Below, one piece after another: positions 1 to 8,749 of a stretch of DNA of 64,000 nt. Under the pieces are notes generated by a model. It saw only the letters and a program-made list of their open reading frames with translations. It was not told the DNA's origin and did no database searches. The stretch spans positions 372,001 to 436,000 of the forward strand of contig NZ_LQZQ01000002.1 of the NCBI RefSeq assembly GCF_001593005.1. The letters are read 5' to 3'. This stretch comes from Roseivirga ehrenbergii. Lineage in GTDB: Bacteria; Bacteroidota; Bacteroidia; Cytophagales; Cyclobacteriaceae. The position numbers and the translations under genes are program-made. Within the stretch, counting starts at the first letter, position 1, and every line of letters begins with the position of its first letter.

Positions 1-2
1 GC

Positions 3-1007
3 TTGGATGAGCTCATCATCTTAGAAAATATCCGTGAAACCAATAAGGTTTGGGGTAATGCGGGTGCATCTGTTTTCGATATCGGAGATGGAGTACTTTG
101 TTTAGAATTCCATACCAAAATGAATTCAATGGGTGCCGAGGTCATTGAAGGAATCCAAACGGCTATTTCTATGGCAGAGAAGGATTATAAAGGTTTGGTA
201 ATTGGAAATGAAGGGCCAAACTTCTCGGCAGGTGCAAACTTGGCCATGCTGTTTATGTATGCAGGTGATCAGGATTTTGACGAAATCAACTTAATGATTG
301 CGCAATTTCAGAATACAATGAGGTTGGCTAAATTTTCATCAATACCGGTAGTGGCCGCACCAGCTGGCCTAGCGCTCGGTGGAGGTTGTGAATTGTCATT
401 GCATTGTGATGCCATTCAAGCCCATGCTGAAACCTACATTGGTTTGGTTGAGGTAGGCGTTGGCCTTATCCCTGGTGGTGGAGGAACTAAGGAGCTTGCT
501 TTAAGAGCTGCAGATTCTTACGTAGCTGGCGACCCTGAACTGAACAGACTTCAAGAAGCCTTTATGAATATCGCGACTGCTAAGGTTGCTACTTCAGCTG
601 AAGAAGCCAGAGGAATGAACATTCTTCGACCTACAGATGGCATTACAATGAACAGAAAACGATTGATTTCTGATGCCAAGAAAAAAGTGCTCGAACTTTA
701 TGAAGCGGGATATACCCAGCCAGTGGAAAGAACAGACATTAAGGTACAAGGCGTTACAGGTTTAGCATTGTTCGAAGCGGGGATTAATGGAATGCTTTTC
801 GGTAATTATATTTCTGAGCACGATGCTAAAATTGCTAGAAAAGTCGGTTACGTAATGTGTGGAGGAGATTTAACTGTTCCTCAAGAAGTTTCAGAACAAT
901 ACCTTCTTGATTTAGAGCGTGAAGCTTTCTTGGCACTTACTGCCGAGCCAAAAACCTTAGAGCGAATTCACAGCATTCTATTTAAAGGTAAGCCACTTAG
1001 AAACTAA
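3..1007 (+). CDS. 3-hydroxyacyl-CoA dehydrogenase / enoyl-CoA hydratase, C-terminal part (partial)
   Basis: The reading frame is open to the left window edge, so only the C-terminal 334 residues are present. They form a crotonase (enoyl-CoA hydratase) domain: an oxyanion-hole stretch around NEGPNFSAGANL, then GLALGGGCELSLHCD and GLIPGGGGTKELALR. The order (dehydrogenase domain first, hydratase last) would match FadN-type bifunctional beta-oxidation enzymes, but the dehydrogenase part lies outside the window, so that is inference. It should hydrate trans-2-enoyl-CoA and oxidise the 3-hydroxyacyl-CoA product. Thiolase and acyl-CoA dehydrogenase genes follow on the same strand with short gaps, which makes a fatty-acid degradation operon. 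The TTG at position 3 is probably an internal codon, not the start. Confidence 0.9.
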   Translation: MDELIILENIRETNKVWGNAGASVFDIGDGVLCLEFHTKMNSMGAEVIEGIQTAISMAEKDYKGLVIGNEGPNFSAGANLAMLFMYAGDQDFDEINLMIAQFQNTMRLAKFSSIPVVAAPAGLALGGGCELSLHCDAIQAHAETYIGLVEVGVGLIPGGGGTKELALRAADSYVAGDPELNRLQEAFMNIATAKVATSAEEARGMNILRPTDGITMNRKRLISDAKKKVLELYEAGYTQPVERTDIKVQGVTGLALFEAGINGMLFGNYISEHDAKIARKVGYVMCGGDLTVPQEVSEQYLLDLEREAFLALTAEPKTLERIHSILFKGKPLRN

Positions 1008-1065
1008 AATCGATCATTAAAAAATTAGTCTGACATCTAATGTCTGACCTCTAAAATCTAAAAAT

Positions 1066-2244
1066 ATGGACGCATATATAGTTGCAGGATATAGAACAGC
1101 CGTAGGACGTGGCAAGCGCAGTGTACTCAAAAGTGTACGTTCTGACGACATGGCTGCTGAAGTAATTAAACACTTGGTGGGTCAGGTGGCCAACTTCGAC
1201 CCAACCAGAGTAGATGACCTGATTGTGGGTAACGCTGTGCCAGAAGCAGAGCAAGGTATGCAAATGGGAAGAATGATTTCATTGTTGTCATTACCTATTC
1301 CTGTGCCAGGCGTAACGGTTAACCGTTATTGTGGCTCTGGTCTAGAAGCTATTGCATTGGCTTCATCTAGAATTCATGCAGGTACTGCAGATTGTATTAT
1401 CGCTGGTGGAACGGAATCTATGAGCCAAGTGCCGGTAATGGGTTATAAAACGGCTTTGAATTACAAGCTGGCTACAGAGCATAAAGATTACTACTTGAGT
1501 ATGGGCTTAACTGCCGAGCAAGTTGGAAAAGAGTTCAACATTACCAGAGAAGAATCTGACCAATTTGCTTTTGAGTCACACCAAAAGGCTGTGAAAGCCC
1601 AAGCAGATGGCAAGTTCGATGATGAAATCGTTCCGATTAAAGTGAAGGAAAAATTCGTTGACGCTAATGGTAAGGTGGCTGAAAAGTCTTACACCGTAGA
1701 TAAAGATGAAGGTCCAAGAGCAGACACTTCAATGGAAGTATTGGCAGGATTAAGACCTGTATTTGCGCAAGGTGGTCAGGTTACGGCTGGTAATTCTTCT
1801 CCGGTTTCAGATGGTGCATCTTTCGTGATGGTAATGTCTGAGAAAATGGTAAAAGAACTCGGTTTAGAGCCTATCGCCCGAATGGTTACTTACACTGCGG
1901 TGGGAGTTCACCCAAGAATTATGGGAATTGGTCCAGTAGATGCAGTGCCAAAAGCACTAAAGCAAGCCGGTTTGAAACAGTCTGATCTTGATCTAATTGA
2001 ATTAAACGAAGCCTTTGGTGCTCAATCATTAGCGGTAATCAAAGAGCTGGATTTAGATCGCTCAATTTTGAATGTTAATGGTGGGGCAATTGCTTTAGGT
2101 CATCCGCTTGGATGTTCAGGAGCAAAACTTTCAGTTCAACTCTTCAACGAGATGAGAAGAAGGGGCAATGCTAAATACGGAATGGTAACGGCTTGTGTAG
2201 GCGGTGGCCAAGGCGTAGCGGGTATCTATGAGTTTTTGAAGTAA
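1066..2244 (+). CDS. fadA: Acetyl-CoA C-acyltransferase (thiolase)
   Basis: A 392-residue thiolase, the normal family length, catalysing the last beta-oxidation step: cleavage of 3-ketoacyl-CoA by CoA to acetyl-CoA and a shortened acyl-CoA. The nucleophilic cysteine is in NRYCGSGLEAI (C89). The C-terminal catalytic residues are in GHPLGCSGAK (H346) and TACVGGGQG (C377). The ATG at 1066 lies 58 bases after the hydratase gene, and the next gene begins 21 bases downstream, consistent with one transcript. A biosynthetic acetoacetyl-CoA thiolase is the alternative, but the neighbours argue for degradation. Confidence 0.93.
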   Translation: MDAYIVAGYRTAVGRGKRSVLKSVRSDDMAAEVIKHLVGQVANFDPTRVDDLIVGNAVPEAEQGMQMGRMISLLSLPIPVPGVTVNRYCGSGLEAIALASSRIHAGTADCIIAGGTESMSQVPVMGYKTALNYKLATEHKDYYLSMGLTAEQVGKEFNITREESDQFAFESHQKAVKAQADGKFDDEIVPIKVKEKFVDANGKVAEKSYTVDKDEGPRADTSMEVLAGLRPVFAQGGQVTAGNSSPVSDGASFVMVMSEKMVKELGLEPIARMVTYTAVGVHPRIMGIGPVDAVPKALKQAGLKQSDLDLIELNEAFGAQSLAVIKELDLDRSILNVNGGAIALGHPLGCSGAKLSVQLFNEMRRRGNAKYGMVTACVGGGQGVAGIYEFLK

Positions 2245-2265
2245 GGAGTAATAAAATATAAGAAC

Positions 2266-4074
2266 ATGTCAAGCGAAACAATAAAAGCATCAATCAAGGG
2301 AGGAGAATTCCTCGTAAGAGAAACCCCAGCTCAGGAGGTTTTTATTCCTGAAGAGTTTAGTGAAGAGCAAAAAATGATGGCGCAAGCCTGTAGCGACTTC
2401 ATCGAAACCGAAATTACGCCTAATGCCGATCGAATCGATAGCATGAAGGAACCAGATTTGGTTCCAAATATTTTTAAGAAGGCAGGTGAGCTAGGTCTTT
2501 TAGGTATTACTGTGCCCGAACAATATGGAGGGCTTGGCATGAGCTTCAACACAAGTATGTTAATTGCTGATGTGATTGGTGCTGCTGGCTCTTTCTCTAC
2601 CACTTACGGTGCTCATACGGGTATCGGAACCTTACCAATTCTTTATTATGGAACTGAGGCGCAGAAAGAAAAATACTTACCAAAACTCGCTACTGGCGAA
2701 TGGGCTGCTTGTTATTGCTTGACAGAGCCTGACGCGGGTTCTGATGCGAATTCAGGAAAAACGAAAGCAGTGCTTTCTGCAGATGGAAAGCACTATAATA
2801 TTACAGGTCAGAAAATGTGGATCTCTAATGCAGGTTTCGCTGACTTGTTTATTGTGTTTGCTAAAATCGAAGATGATAAAAATTTGACTGCATTTATTGT
2901 TGAGAAAACCTTCGGTGGAATCACAATGAATGAAGAAGAGAAGAAACTTGGAATCAAAGGTTCATCAACTCGTCAGGTATTCTTTAACGATTGCCCAGTA
3001 CCAGTTGAAAACATGCTTTCTGAAAGAGGAAATGGTTTCAAAATCGCGGTGAATATCTTGAATATTGGTCGTGTAAAATTAGGAGCAGGAGTTTTGGGTG
3101 GTTGCAGAACTGTAATTTCTCATGCTACTCAATACGCCAACGAACGCAAGCAGTTTGGCGTGTCAATTTCAAGCTTTGGTGCCATTAAAAGTAAATTGGC
3201 TGAAATGGCCACTAAAACCTATGTAACGGAATCTTTAGATTACAGAGCAGGTCAGAACATCGAAGATAAAATTAACGACCTGATAGCGGGTGGAATGGAC
3301 GAGGCCAAAGCCAAACTAAAAGGTGTTGAACAGTTTGCCATCGAATGCGCTATTGCTAAAATCCACAGTTCTGAAGTATTGGATTATGTGGTAGATCAGG
3401 GCGTTCAAGTATATGGCGGTATGGGTTATTCTGCTGATGCCCCAATGGAACGAGCTTATAGAGATGCTCGAATTGCCAGAATTTACGAAGGTACCAACGA
3501 AATCAACCGTATGTTGATGATAGGAATGCTTTTGAAACGCGCAATGAAAGGCGAACTAAACATGTTCGAACCAGCAATGGCTGTTTCTAAAGAACTTGTT
3601 TCTGTACCTTCATTCACTACAATAGATAAGTCAGTACTGTTTAATGCTGAAAAAGAAGTAGTGAAAAACTTGAAGAAAGTTTTCCTAATGGTGGGCGGAA
3701 AAGCCGCCATGGCACTTCAAGATAAAATTGAAGACGAGCAAGAGGTAATGATGAACCTTGCGGACATCCTGATTGAGATTTACGCTGTTGAATCTTCTAT
3801 GTTAAGAACAGAGAAATTAGTGAGTCAAAGAGGTGAGGAAGCTTGTAAGGATTATATCGCCATGACGCAGATTTATATGGCTGAAGCAGTTGATAGAGTG
3901 AACGCAGCTGCCAAAGAGGCAATAGCATCATTCACCAAAGGCGATGAACAAAAAGTGATGTTGATGGGCTTAAAACGCTTTACGAAAATGGACTTAGTGA
4001 ACACCAAAGAACTTCGTAGACAAGTAGCCGATACAATGATTGCTAAGGGTAAATTCCCTTATTATTTCGCGTAA
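2266..4074 (+). CDS. Acyl-CoA dehydrogenase
   Basis: A 602-residue FAD-dependent acyl-CoA dehydrogenase that catalyses the first beta-oxidation step (acyl-CoA to trans-2-enoyl-CoA). The N-terminal helical domain is followed by the FAD/substrate motif CLTEPDAGSDA. The catalytic glutamate is in RIYEGTNEINR (about E408). It is roughly 200 residues longer than short- and medium-chain enzymes. The extra helical C-terminal domain resembles the very-long-chain type (ACADVL-like) common in Bacteroidota. It is the last gene of the operon, and a perfect-stem terminator follows within about 30 bases. Confidence 0.93.
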   Translation: MSSETIKASIKGGEFLVRETPAQEVFIPEEFSEEQKMMAQACSDFIETEITPNADRIDSMKEPDLVPNIFKKAGELGLLGITVPEQYGGLGMSFNTSMLIADVIGAAGSFSTTYGAHTGIGTLPILYYGTEAQKEKYLPKLATGEWAACYCLTEPDAGSDANSGKTKAVLSADGKHYNITGQKMWISNAGFADLFIVFAKIEDDKNLTAFIVEKTFGGITMNEEEKKLGIKGSSTRQVFFNDCPVPVENMLSERGNGFKIAVNILNIGRVKLGAGVLGGCRTVISHATQYANERKQFGVSISSFGAIKSKLAEMATKTYVTESLDYRAGQNIEDKINDLIAGGMDEAKAKLKGVEQFAIECAIAKIHSSEVLDYVVDQGVQVYGGMGYSADAPMERAYRDARIARIYEGTNEINRMLMIGMLLKRAMKGELNMFEPAMAVSKELVSVPSFTTIDKSVLFNAEKEVVKNLKKVFLMVGGKAAMALQDKIEDEQEVMMNLADILIEIYAVESSMLRTEKLVSQRGEEACKDYIAMTQIYMAEAVDRVNAAAKEAIASFTKGDEQKVMLMGLKRFTKMDLVNTKELRRQVADTMIAKGKFPYYFA

Positions 4075-4100
4075 GAACAACCAAGTAGACTGATAAAGTA

Positions 4101-4133
4101 AAAGGGAACCTCATTTGAGGTTCCCTTTTTGTT
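4101..4133. terminator. Bidirectional intrinsic terminator
   Basis: A perfect 12-bp stem (AAAGGGAACCTC / GAGGTTCCCTTT) with loop ATTT is followed by a T-run, and A residues precede it on the other side. It lies between the convergent acyl-CoA dehydrogenase and RNase E/G genes and can serve both. Confidence 0.9.
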
Positions 4134-4151
4134 TGATTTGATGTTTTAAAC

Positions 4152-5708
4152 TTAAGCTGTAATGGCTATTTCTTCGCCAAGCTTATTGTTAATGGTATAA
4201 GCCGAAAGACTCAAAGAGCTATCTTTTTCGATCTTCACCCAAGTGCGGTATTTCTTGTACCATTCCCACCTTTTAGAGAAAATTCCTCTAGTGAAATAAG
4301 CATGTAAAAAGGGGTGTACAATTAATGTAATGCCTTTTTCATTTTGGGTACCAAGAATGTAATCGATGTTCTTTTCAATCGTATCTGATACAAGTATTGT
4401 AGCAGCTACTTTTCCCGTTCCTCCACATGCTGGACAATTTTCACGGGTAGTAATGTTCATTTCTGGCCTCACACGCTGACGTGTAATTTGCATTAAGCCA
4501 AATTTGGTAATGGGAAGAACGGTGTTTTTAGCACGGTCCTCATCCATAATCTCACGCATTACTCTGTAAAGCTCTTTTTTATTTTCAGCTTTACGCATAT
4601 CGATAAAGTCGATCACGATAATTCCGCCCATATCGCGCAGCCTTAATTGGCGAGCTACTTCTCTTGCGGCTTCAATATTTACAGCAAGTGCGGTACTTTC
4701 CTGATCTTCTCCTGCATTCGATTTGTTGCCACTATTCACGTCAATAACGTGAAGGGCTTCGGTATGCTCGATAATTAAATAGCCGCCCTTTGGCAAGCTT
4801 ACTGTTTTACCAAAAAGCGATTTAAACTGCTTTTCGATTCCAAAACTTTCAAAGATTTTCGCTTTACCAGAGTAAAGCTTTACTATCTTTTCCTTGTCTG
4901 GAGCAATTTTATGGATGTAGGATTTAATCTCATTATAGATTTCCTTATCATCCGTGGTTACACTGTCAAAAGATTCGTTGAGGATATCTCGAAGTAAGGA
5001 TGAAGCCCTACTCATTTCTCCGATTACCTTATCTTTTGGCTTAGCTTTATGTAGCTTTTTAATGCCTTGAATCCAAGTTTCTTCAAGGTTTCGGAGGTCT
5101 TTATCTAATTCGGCCACATCTTTTCCTTTCGCAACTGTGCGAACGATGACACCAAATTTTTCGGGTTTGATCGATGAAATCAATCTCATCAATCTTTTTC
5201 TCTCATCTCCATCAGTGATTTTCTTAGAAATATTGATAGAATCGGAGAAAGGCACTAAAACCATATAGCGCCCAGCTATAGACAACTCGCAAGAGAGTCG
5301 TGGCCCTTTTGTTGAAATAGGTTCTTTTACAACCTGAACAAGTATTTGCTGACCACGCGTCAGCACCTGGCCCATTTTGCCAAGCTTGTTGATGTCTGGC
5401 TCGCTCTTGAATTTGCTCAAGTTGCCATTAACATCATTGGCCGATTGGGCCATTCGGGTGTATTTATTCAGTGATTTGATCTGCGGACCAAGGTCAAGAT
5501 AATGCAGAAATGCATCTTTCTCGTACCCAATATCTATAAAAGCCGCGTTTAGTCCTTGGACGATTTTCTTAACCGTTCCCAAGTACATATCACCTACCTT
5601 AAACTGGTTGTCATCATGGTCATGATGGAACTCAACCAGGTTTTTATCTTTCAGAAGGGCTATACGACATCCATCTTGAGTCGAATTAATTACTAATTCG
5701 TTGCTCAA
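4152..5708 (-). CDS. rng: Ribonuclease E/G family endoribonuclease
   Basis: A 518-residue RNase E/G catalytic protein, RNase G-like in length, with no RNase E scaffold tail. An N-terminal S1 RNA-binding region (GTVKKIVQGLNAAFIDIGYEKDAFLH) is followed by the DNase I-like catalytic part. The two magnesium-binding aspartates lie in HVIDVNSG (about residue 322) and IVIDFIDM (about 365). The zinc-link cysteines are CPACGGTGK (about 426). It processes rRNA and starts mRNA decay. The only in-frame start is TTG at 5708, with a stop codon five codons upstream. The gene directly upstream on the same strand encodes a tiny ribosomal-type protein, so it sits in a translation-related operon. Confidence 0.93.
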   Translation of the reverse strand: MSNELVINSTQDGCRIALLKDKNLVEFHHDHDDNQFKVGDMYLGTVKKIVQGLNAAFIDIGYEKDAFLHYLDLGPQIKSLNKYTRMAQSANDVNGNLSKFKSEPDINKLGKMGQVLTRGQQILVQVVKEPISTKGPRLSCELSIAGRYMVLVPFSDSINISKKITDGDERKRLMRLISSIKPEKFGVIVRTVAKGKDVAELDKDLRNLEETWIQGIKKLHKAKPKDKVIGEMSRASSLLRDILNESFDSVTTDDKEIYNEIKSYIHKIAPDKEKIVKLYSGKAKIFESFGIEKQFKSLFGKTVSLPKGGYLIIEHTEALHVIDVNSGNKSNAGEDQESTALAVNIEAAREVARQLRLRDMGGIIVIDFIDMRKAENKKELYRVMREIMDEDRAKNTVLPITKFGLMQITRQRVRPEMNITTRENCPACGGTGKVAATILVSDTIEKNIDYILGTQNEKGITLIVHPFLHAYFTRGIFSKRWEWYKKYRTWVKIEKDSSLSLSAYTINNKLGEEIAITA

Positions 5709-5772
5709 TTTGAAAAAAGTTAAATGTTAATAATTAAACTAGTGATGCGTATAAGCACAAAACTAAGAAGTA

Positions 5773-5865
5773 CTACTTCTTAGTTTTGTGTCTGTTTTTT
5801 CTAAGTCTTTTCTTTCTCTTGTGAGTTGAAATCTTATGTCTTTTTCTTTTTTTACCGCAAGGCAT
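5773..5865 (-). CDS. Tiny basic ribosomal protein, AURKAIP1/COX24-like (DUF1713; bS22/mS38-related)
   Basis: A 30-codon reading frame with ATG at 5865 and TAG at 5773-5775. It starts MPCGKKRKRHKIS and ends KNRHKTKK; 21 of 30 residues are Lys, Arg or His. This is the signature of the AURKAIP1/COX24 C-terminal family. Members are short basic proteins of the small ribosomal subunit: mS38 in mitochondria and bS22 in mycobacteria. Homologues are annotated in Bacteroidota as AURKAIP1/COX24 domain proteins. The gene lies between the TPR gene (28 bases) and RNase E/G on the same strand, so it is probably co-transcribed with them. The family call comes from recognising the sequence pattern, not from an alignment. 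Confidence 0.85.
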   Translation of the reverse strand: MPCGKKRKRHKISTHKRKKRLRKNRHKTKK

Positions 5866-5893
5866 AATTCTAATGTTTTAATGAAATAATATT

Positions 5894-6712
5894 TTACTTA
5901 ATTCTTTGCAGATACTCGTTAGCAGCTGTTTGTACTGCTGGATCGGTATCCATGTTTTTTACTTTCTGAAATTGGGCTTTCGCTTTATCGTTCTGGCCTG
6001 TTTCATAATAGCATACCGCTAAAAGGTAGTTGCCATCTAAACTATTAGGATGGTAACCCACTAATGCTTCGAACCTTTCTACAGCTTTATCAAACTGATT
6101 TGACTGCATTGAAAGGCGACCCATGTTCAATAGGGCCTTTTCGTTTTTTTCGTCTGTTTCAAGTATTTCTCTTAACATCATAATTCCCTGCATAGGGTTA
6201 GAACTTGCAATATAGGTCATCGCTAAATTGTTTTTAACATCCAGATTATCTGGTGTTTGTTCTAAAACCTTGCTATACATTTCACGGGTTTTGATACCAA
6301 GCCTTTCTACTTTTTGAGGTTCTAAAGCGAAAGTAAATGCCTCGAAATAGGCGTCTCCGGCCTTCTGCCAAAGTGTAAGTGTATTAAATTCTTTTGCGAA
6401 AGATTCAGCATAATAAGCAGCGCTATCGTATTGGTTAATGGTTTGAAAAACAACCATCAGTGAATCCAATGCTACTTCATCTTTCTTAATTTTTGCGTTA
6501 GAAACCAGCTTTTCCTTCCAAAAATCAATTTTAGGTTGAATTTCTTCAGGGATTTCAGAGCTGTGGTCAATTACCTCTCCTCCTGGTTTACTTTCATCAA
6601 CAAACTGTAAAGCCTCATTTTCTTTATTGTCAACAACAGAGGTGGGTAGCATGTATAGTAATACAACAGCTATAATTCCAACGCTCAGAAGTATGATTTG
6701 ATTCTTTTTCAT
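5894..6712 (-). CDS. Membrane-anchored TPR protein
   Basis: Using the ATG at 6712 (a TTG nine bases upstream is less likely), the protein has 272 residues. One N-terminal hydrophobic segment (IILLSVGIIAVVLLYML) is followed by at least three tetratricopeptide repeats in the second half, for example ALLNMGRLSMQSNQFDKAVERFEALV and GNYLLAVCYYETGQNDKAKAQF. Its function is unknown; TPRs normally hold protein partners, here probably on the periplasmic side. It lies 21 bases downstream of the HU-like gene and is likely in the same operon. It belongs to a Bacteroidota TPR family found next to HU and RNase G genes (my recollection, not checked). Confidence 0.75.
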   Translation of the reverse strand: MKKNQIILLSVGIIAVVLLYMLPTSVVDNKENEALQFVDESKPGGEVIDHSSEIPEEIQPKIDFWKEKLVSNAKIKKDEVALDSLMVVFQTINQYDSAAYYAESFAKEFNTLTLWQKAGDAYFEAFTFALEPQKVERLGIKTREMYSKVLEQTPDNLDVKNNLAMTYIASSNPMQGIMMLREILETDEKNEKALLNMGRLSMQSNQFDKAVERFEALVGYHPNSLDGNYLLAVCYYETGQNDKAKAQFQKVKNMDTDPAVQTAANEYLQRIK

Positions 6713-6733
6713 AATAGCCAATGAGGCTAAGGC

Positions 6734-7036
6734 TTATTTGTTCGCAATTTTTACTTTGTCACTCACCTTTACTTGCTCTACAAAAACCTTTGAAGGCTTA
6801 AAGCTTGGAACAAAGTGCTCATCAATTACGATGGCAGTGTTTTTAGAGATATTTCTAGCAATTTTTTTTGCTCTTTTCTTATTCACAAAGCTGCCAAATC
6901 CTCTCACGTAGATATTTTCACCTTCCGCCATTGAATCTTTTACTACTGTAAAAAGAGTTTCCACCGTAGTAGTAACATCAGATCGATCTATTCCTGTCTT
7001 CTCTGCTATTTGGTTAATAACATCTGCTTTCGTCAC
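6734..7036 (-). CDS. HU/IHF-family DNA-binding protein
   Basis: A 100-residue histone-like protein. The N-terminal helices (TKADVINQIAEKTGIDRSDV) are followed by the dimerisation core and the beta-arm region GFGSFVNKKRAKKIARNISKN, ending FVPSFKPSKVFVEQV. It binds and bends DNA as a dimer. The arm region lacks the usual RNP motif tip (it reads SKNTAIVIDEHFVP), as in several divergent Bacteroidota HU paralogues. The start is GTG at 7036; no ATG is available. It is the first gene of the minus-strand cluster HU - TPR - small ribosomal protein - RNase E/G. Confidence 0.9.
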   Translation of the reverse strand: MTKADVINQIAEKTGIDRSDVTTTVETLFTVVKDSMAEGENIYVRGFGSFVNKKRAKKIARNISKNTAIVIDEHFVPSFKPSKVFVEQVKVSDKVKIANK

Positions 7037-7099
7037 CGCTGTTAAATTTTAGATTTATAAATATTGTGTAAAAAACTAATTCCCAGTTATTTTGGCCTG

Positions 7100-7107
7100 C
7101 AAAATTA
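7100..7107 (-). promoter_or_regulatory. Bacteroidota-type -7 promoter box for the HU operon
   Basis: On the minus strand the box reads TAATTTTG, a perfect match to TAnnTTTG, about 64 bases upstream of the HU start codon. The nearest upstream TTTG is 24 bases away (7132-7135), longer than usual, so only the -7 element is well supported. Confidence 0.45.
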
Positions 7108-7168
7108 CGAGTTCATTTCTAATTTAAAAAACAAACCCTCAAATTTTAACCAATACCTTGCAGGGGTA

Positions 7169-7176
7169 TAAATTTG
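7169..7176 (+). promoter_or_regulatory. Bacteroidota-type -7 promoter box for mutY
   Basis: TAAATTTG matches TAnnTTTG exactly and ends 15 bases before the ATG at 7192. Because the box overlaps the alternative TTG start at 7174, it supports translation from the ATG with a short leader. No clear -33 TTTG is seen. Confidence 0.45.
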
Positions 7177-7191
7177 GCACAAGATAGCACT

Positions 7192-8259
7192 ATGTTAGAT
7201 AGTAAAGTGTTTGCAAATCAGTTAATTAACTGGTATGAAGAAAATAAAAGAGACTTGCCATGGAGAAAAACCAAAGATCCTTATCGAATATGGCTCTCTG
7301 AGATTATCCTTCAGCAGACGAGAGTTGCCCAAGGTTTGCCCTACTACGATCGATTTATCGAGCAGTTTCCTACTATTCACGATTTATCAAATGCTTCCGA
7401 AACCGAGGTACTCCGTTTATGGCAGGGCTTAGGCTATTATTCTAGGGCCAGAAATCTTCATGCCTGCGCAAAAATGGTGGTTAACGATTTTGCCGGAGAG
7501 TTTCCGTCTGACTTTAACGAATTACTCAAATTAAAAGGAATTGGGCGATATACCGCAGCAGCGATTTCGTCATCGGCTTTTAATAAGCCCAATGCCGTAG
7601 TAGATGGCAACGTATATAGAGTGCTCAGCAGGGTATTTGGTATTGAAGATGATATTTCGAGTACGCAGGGTCCAAAAGTTTTTGAAGCTAGGGCGAATGA
7701 GCTTTTAGATAAAGAAAGGCCAAATCAATATAATCAGGCCATTATGGAATTTGGTGCCATTCAATGCGCACCAAAATCTCCAGCATGTGGTATTTGCCCC
7801 TTTAAAGACTACTGTTTTGCTTTCAACAATAATAAAATTGATAGCCTTCCAGTTAAAACCAAGAAGACCAAAGTTAGAAAAAGATACTTTACTTATTTGG
7901 CCTTTCATTCGGAAGAAGCGTTTTTGATGAAGCAAAGAGAGAAGGGCGATGTTTGGCAGGGCTTGTTTGACTTTTATTTGTTGGAAGACAGCAAACCGAT
8001 TGATGTGGAGGGGGTGATTTCAACACTTCAAAAGTTAGGTTTGACCAAGTCAATTATTGGAGAAGAATCAAAATTATACGAACATGTTTTGACGCATCAA
8101 CGTATTTTCGCCAACTTCGTGAAAATTGAACTGAAAGCAGGTGATGAAACTAGATTAGTGCGCCTTCAACCAGAATTAAAAAAATACTCTTTAGAACAAA
8201 TAAACAGCCTTCCAAAGCCAGTTTTGATTATCAAATACTTGGAAGATCAATGTTTTTAA
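7192..8259 (+). CDS. mutY: A/G-specific adenine DNA glycosylase
   Basis: A 355-residue MutY, which removes adenine mispaired with 8-oxoguanine. The N-terminal helix-hairpin-helix glycosylase domain contains WLSEIILQQTRV (catalytic Glu) and LKGIGRYTAAAI, then VVDGNVYRVLSR (catalytic Asp). The 4Fe-4S loop has the right spacing C-x6-C-x2-C-x5-C (CAPKSPACGICPFKDYC). A C-terminal MutT-like 8-oxoG recognition domain follows, with HVLTHQRI. I chose the ATG at 7192 over the in-frame TTG at 7174 because the family usually begins near FANQLINWYEENKRDLPWR and because a promoter box covers the TTG. ssb follows. Confidence 0.95.
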   Translation: MLDSKVFANQLINWYEENKRDLPWRKTKDPYRIWLSEIILQQTRVAQGLPYYDRFIEQFPTIHDLSNASETEVLRLWQGLGYYSRARNLHACAKMVVNDFAGEFPSDFNELLKLKGIGRYTAAAISSSAFNKPNAVVDGNVYRVLSRVFGIEDDISSTQGPKVFEARANELLDKERPNQYNQAIMEFGAIQCAPKSPACGICPFKDYCFAFNNNKIDSLPVKTKKTKVRKRYFTYLAFHSEEAFLMKQREKGDVWQGLFDFYLLEDSKPIDVEGVISTLQKLGLTKSIIGEESKLYEHVLTHQRIFANFVKIELKAGDETRLVRLQPELKKYSLEQINSLPKPVLIIKYLEDQCF

Positions 8260-8266
8260 TTAATTT

Positions 8267-8278
8267 GTTCTATAGAAC
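8267..8278. promoter_or_regulatory. 12-bp perfect palindrome in the mutY-ssb gap
   Basis: GTTCTATAGAAC is a perfect palindrome 16 bases before the ssb ATG. It could be an operator for ssb (DNA-damage control would be plausible) or chance. No second copy was seen. Confidence 0.25.
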
Positions 8279-8293
8279 CAAACAATAAATATT

Positions 8294-8731
8294 ATGGCAG
8301 GAGTAAACAAAGTAATACTAGTAGGCAACTTGGGTAAAGATCCAGAGGTGCGCCACTTGGAGAGCGGAAGGGCTGTAGCAAATTTTTCTTTGGCAACGAG
8401 CGAATCTTATAAGAACAAACAAGGCGAAAGAGTAACCACAACTGAGTGGCATAATATTGTGCTTTGGAGCCCACTTGCAGAAATTGCCGAGAAATTTTTA
8501 AAGAAAGGTAATCAGGTGTATATTGAAGGTAAACTGACCACCCGATCTTGGGATGATCAGGACGGAAATAAGAGATATACTACCGAAGTTGTTGGAAATA
8601 ATTTAACAATGCTAGGTACTAAGTCTGATAACGAAGGTGGGGGAGGTAGCTCTTCTTATTCACCTAGTTCAGAGAAATCTAGTGAAGTTTCGAGCATTCC
8701 TGAGGACGACTCAGATGATTTGCCATTTTAA
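8294..8731 (+). CDS. ssb: Single-stranded DNA-binding protein
   Basis: A 145-residue SSB. The N-terminal OB fold begins [20 protein letters not shown] and includes [33 protein letters not shown] Gly/Ser-rich linker is followed by the acidic tip DDSDDLPF, the conserved partner-binding end of bacterial SSB. It coats single-stranded DNA in replication, repair and recombination. The cluster mutY-ssb-gldE-gldD is a typical Bacteroidota arrangement, so the gene lies in chromosomal core, not in a mobile region. Confidence 0.96.
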   Translation: MAGVNKVILVGNLGKDPEVRHLESGRAVANFSLATSESYKNKQGERVTTTEWHNIVLWSPLAEIAEKFLKKGNQVYIEGKLTTRSWDDQDGNKRYTTEVVGNNLTMLGTKSDNEGGGGSSSYSPSSEKSSEVSSIPEDDSDDLPF

Positions 8732-8749
8732 TTAGTTAAAAATAGAATA

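Noticed and set aside
7174-7191. TTG start extending mutY by six residues
   Set aside because: The codon lies inside a -7 promoter-like box, and the ATG at 7192 fits the family N-terminus.
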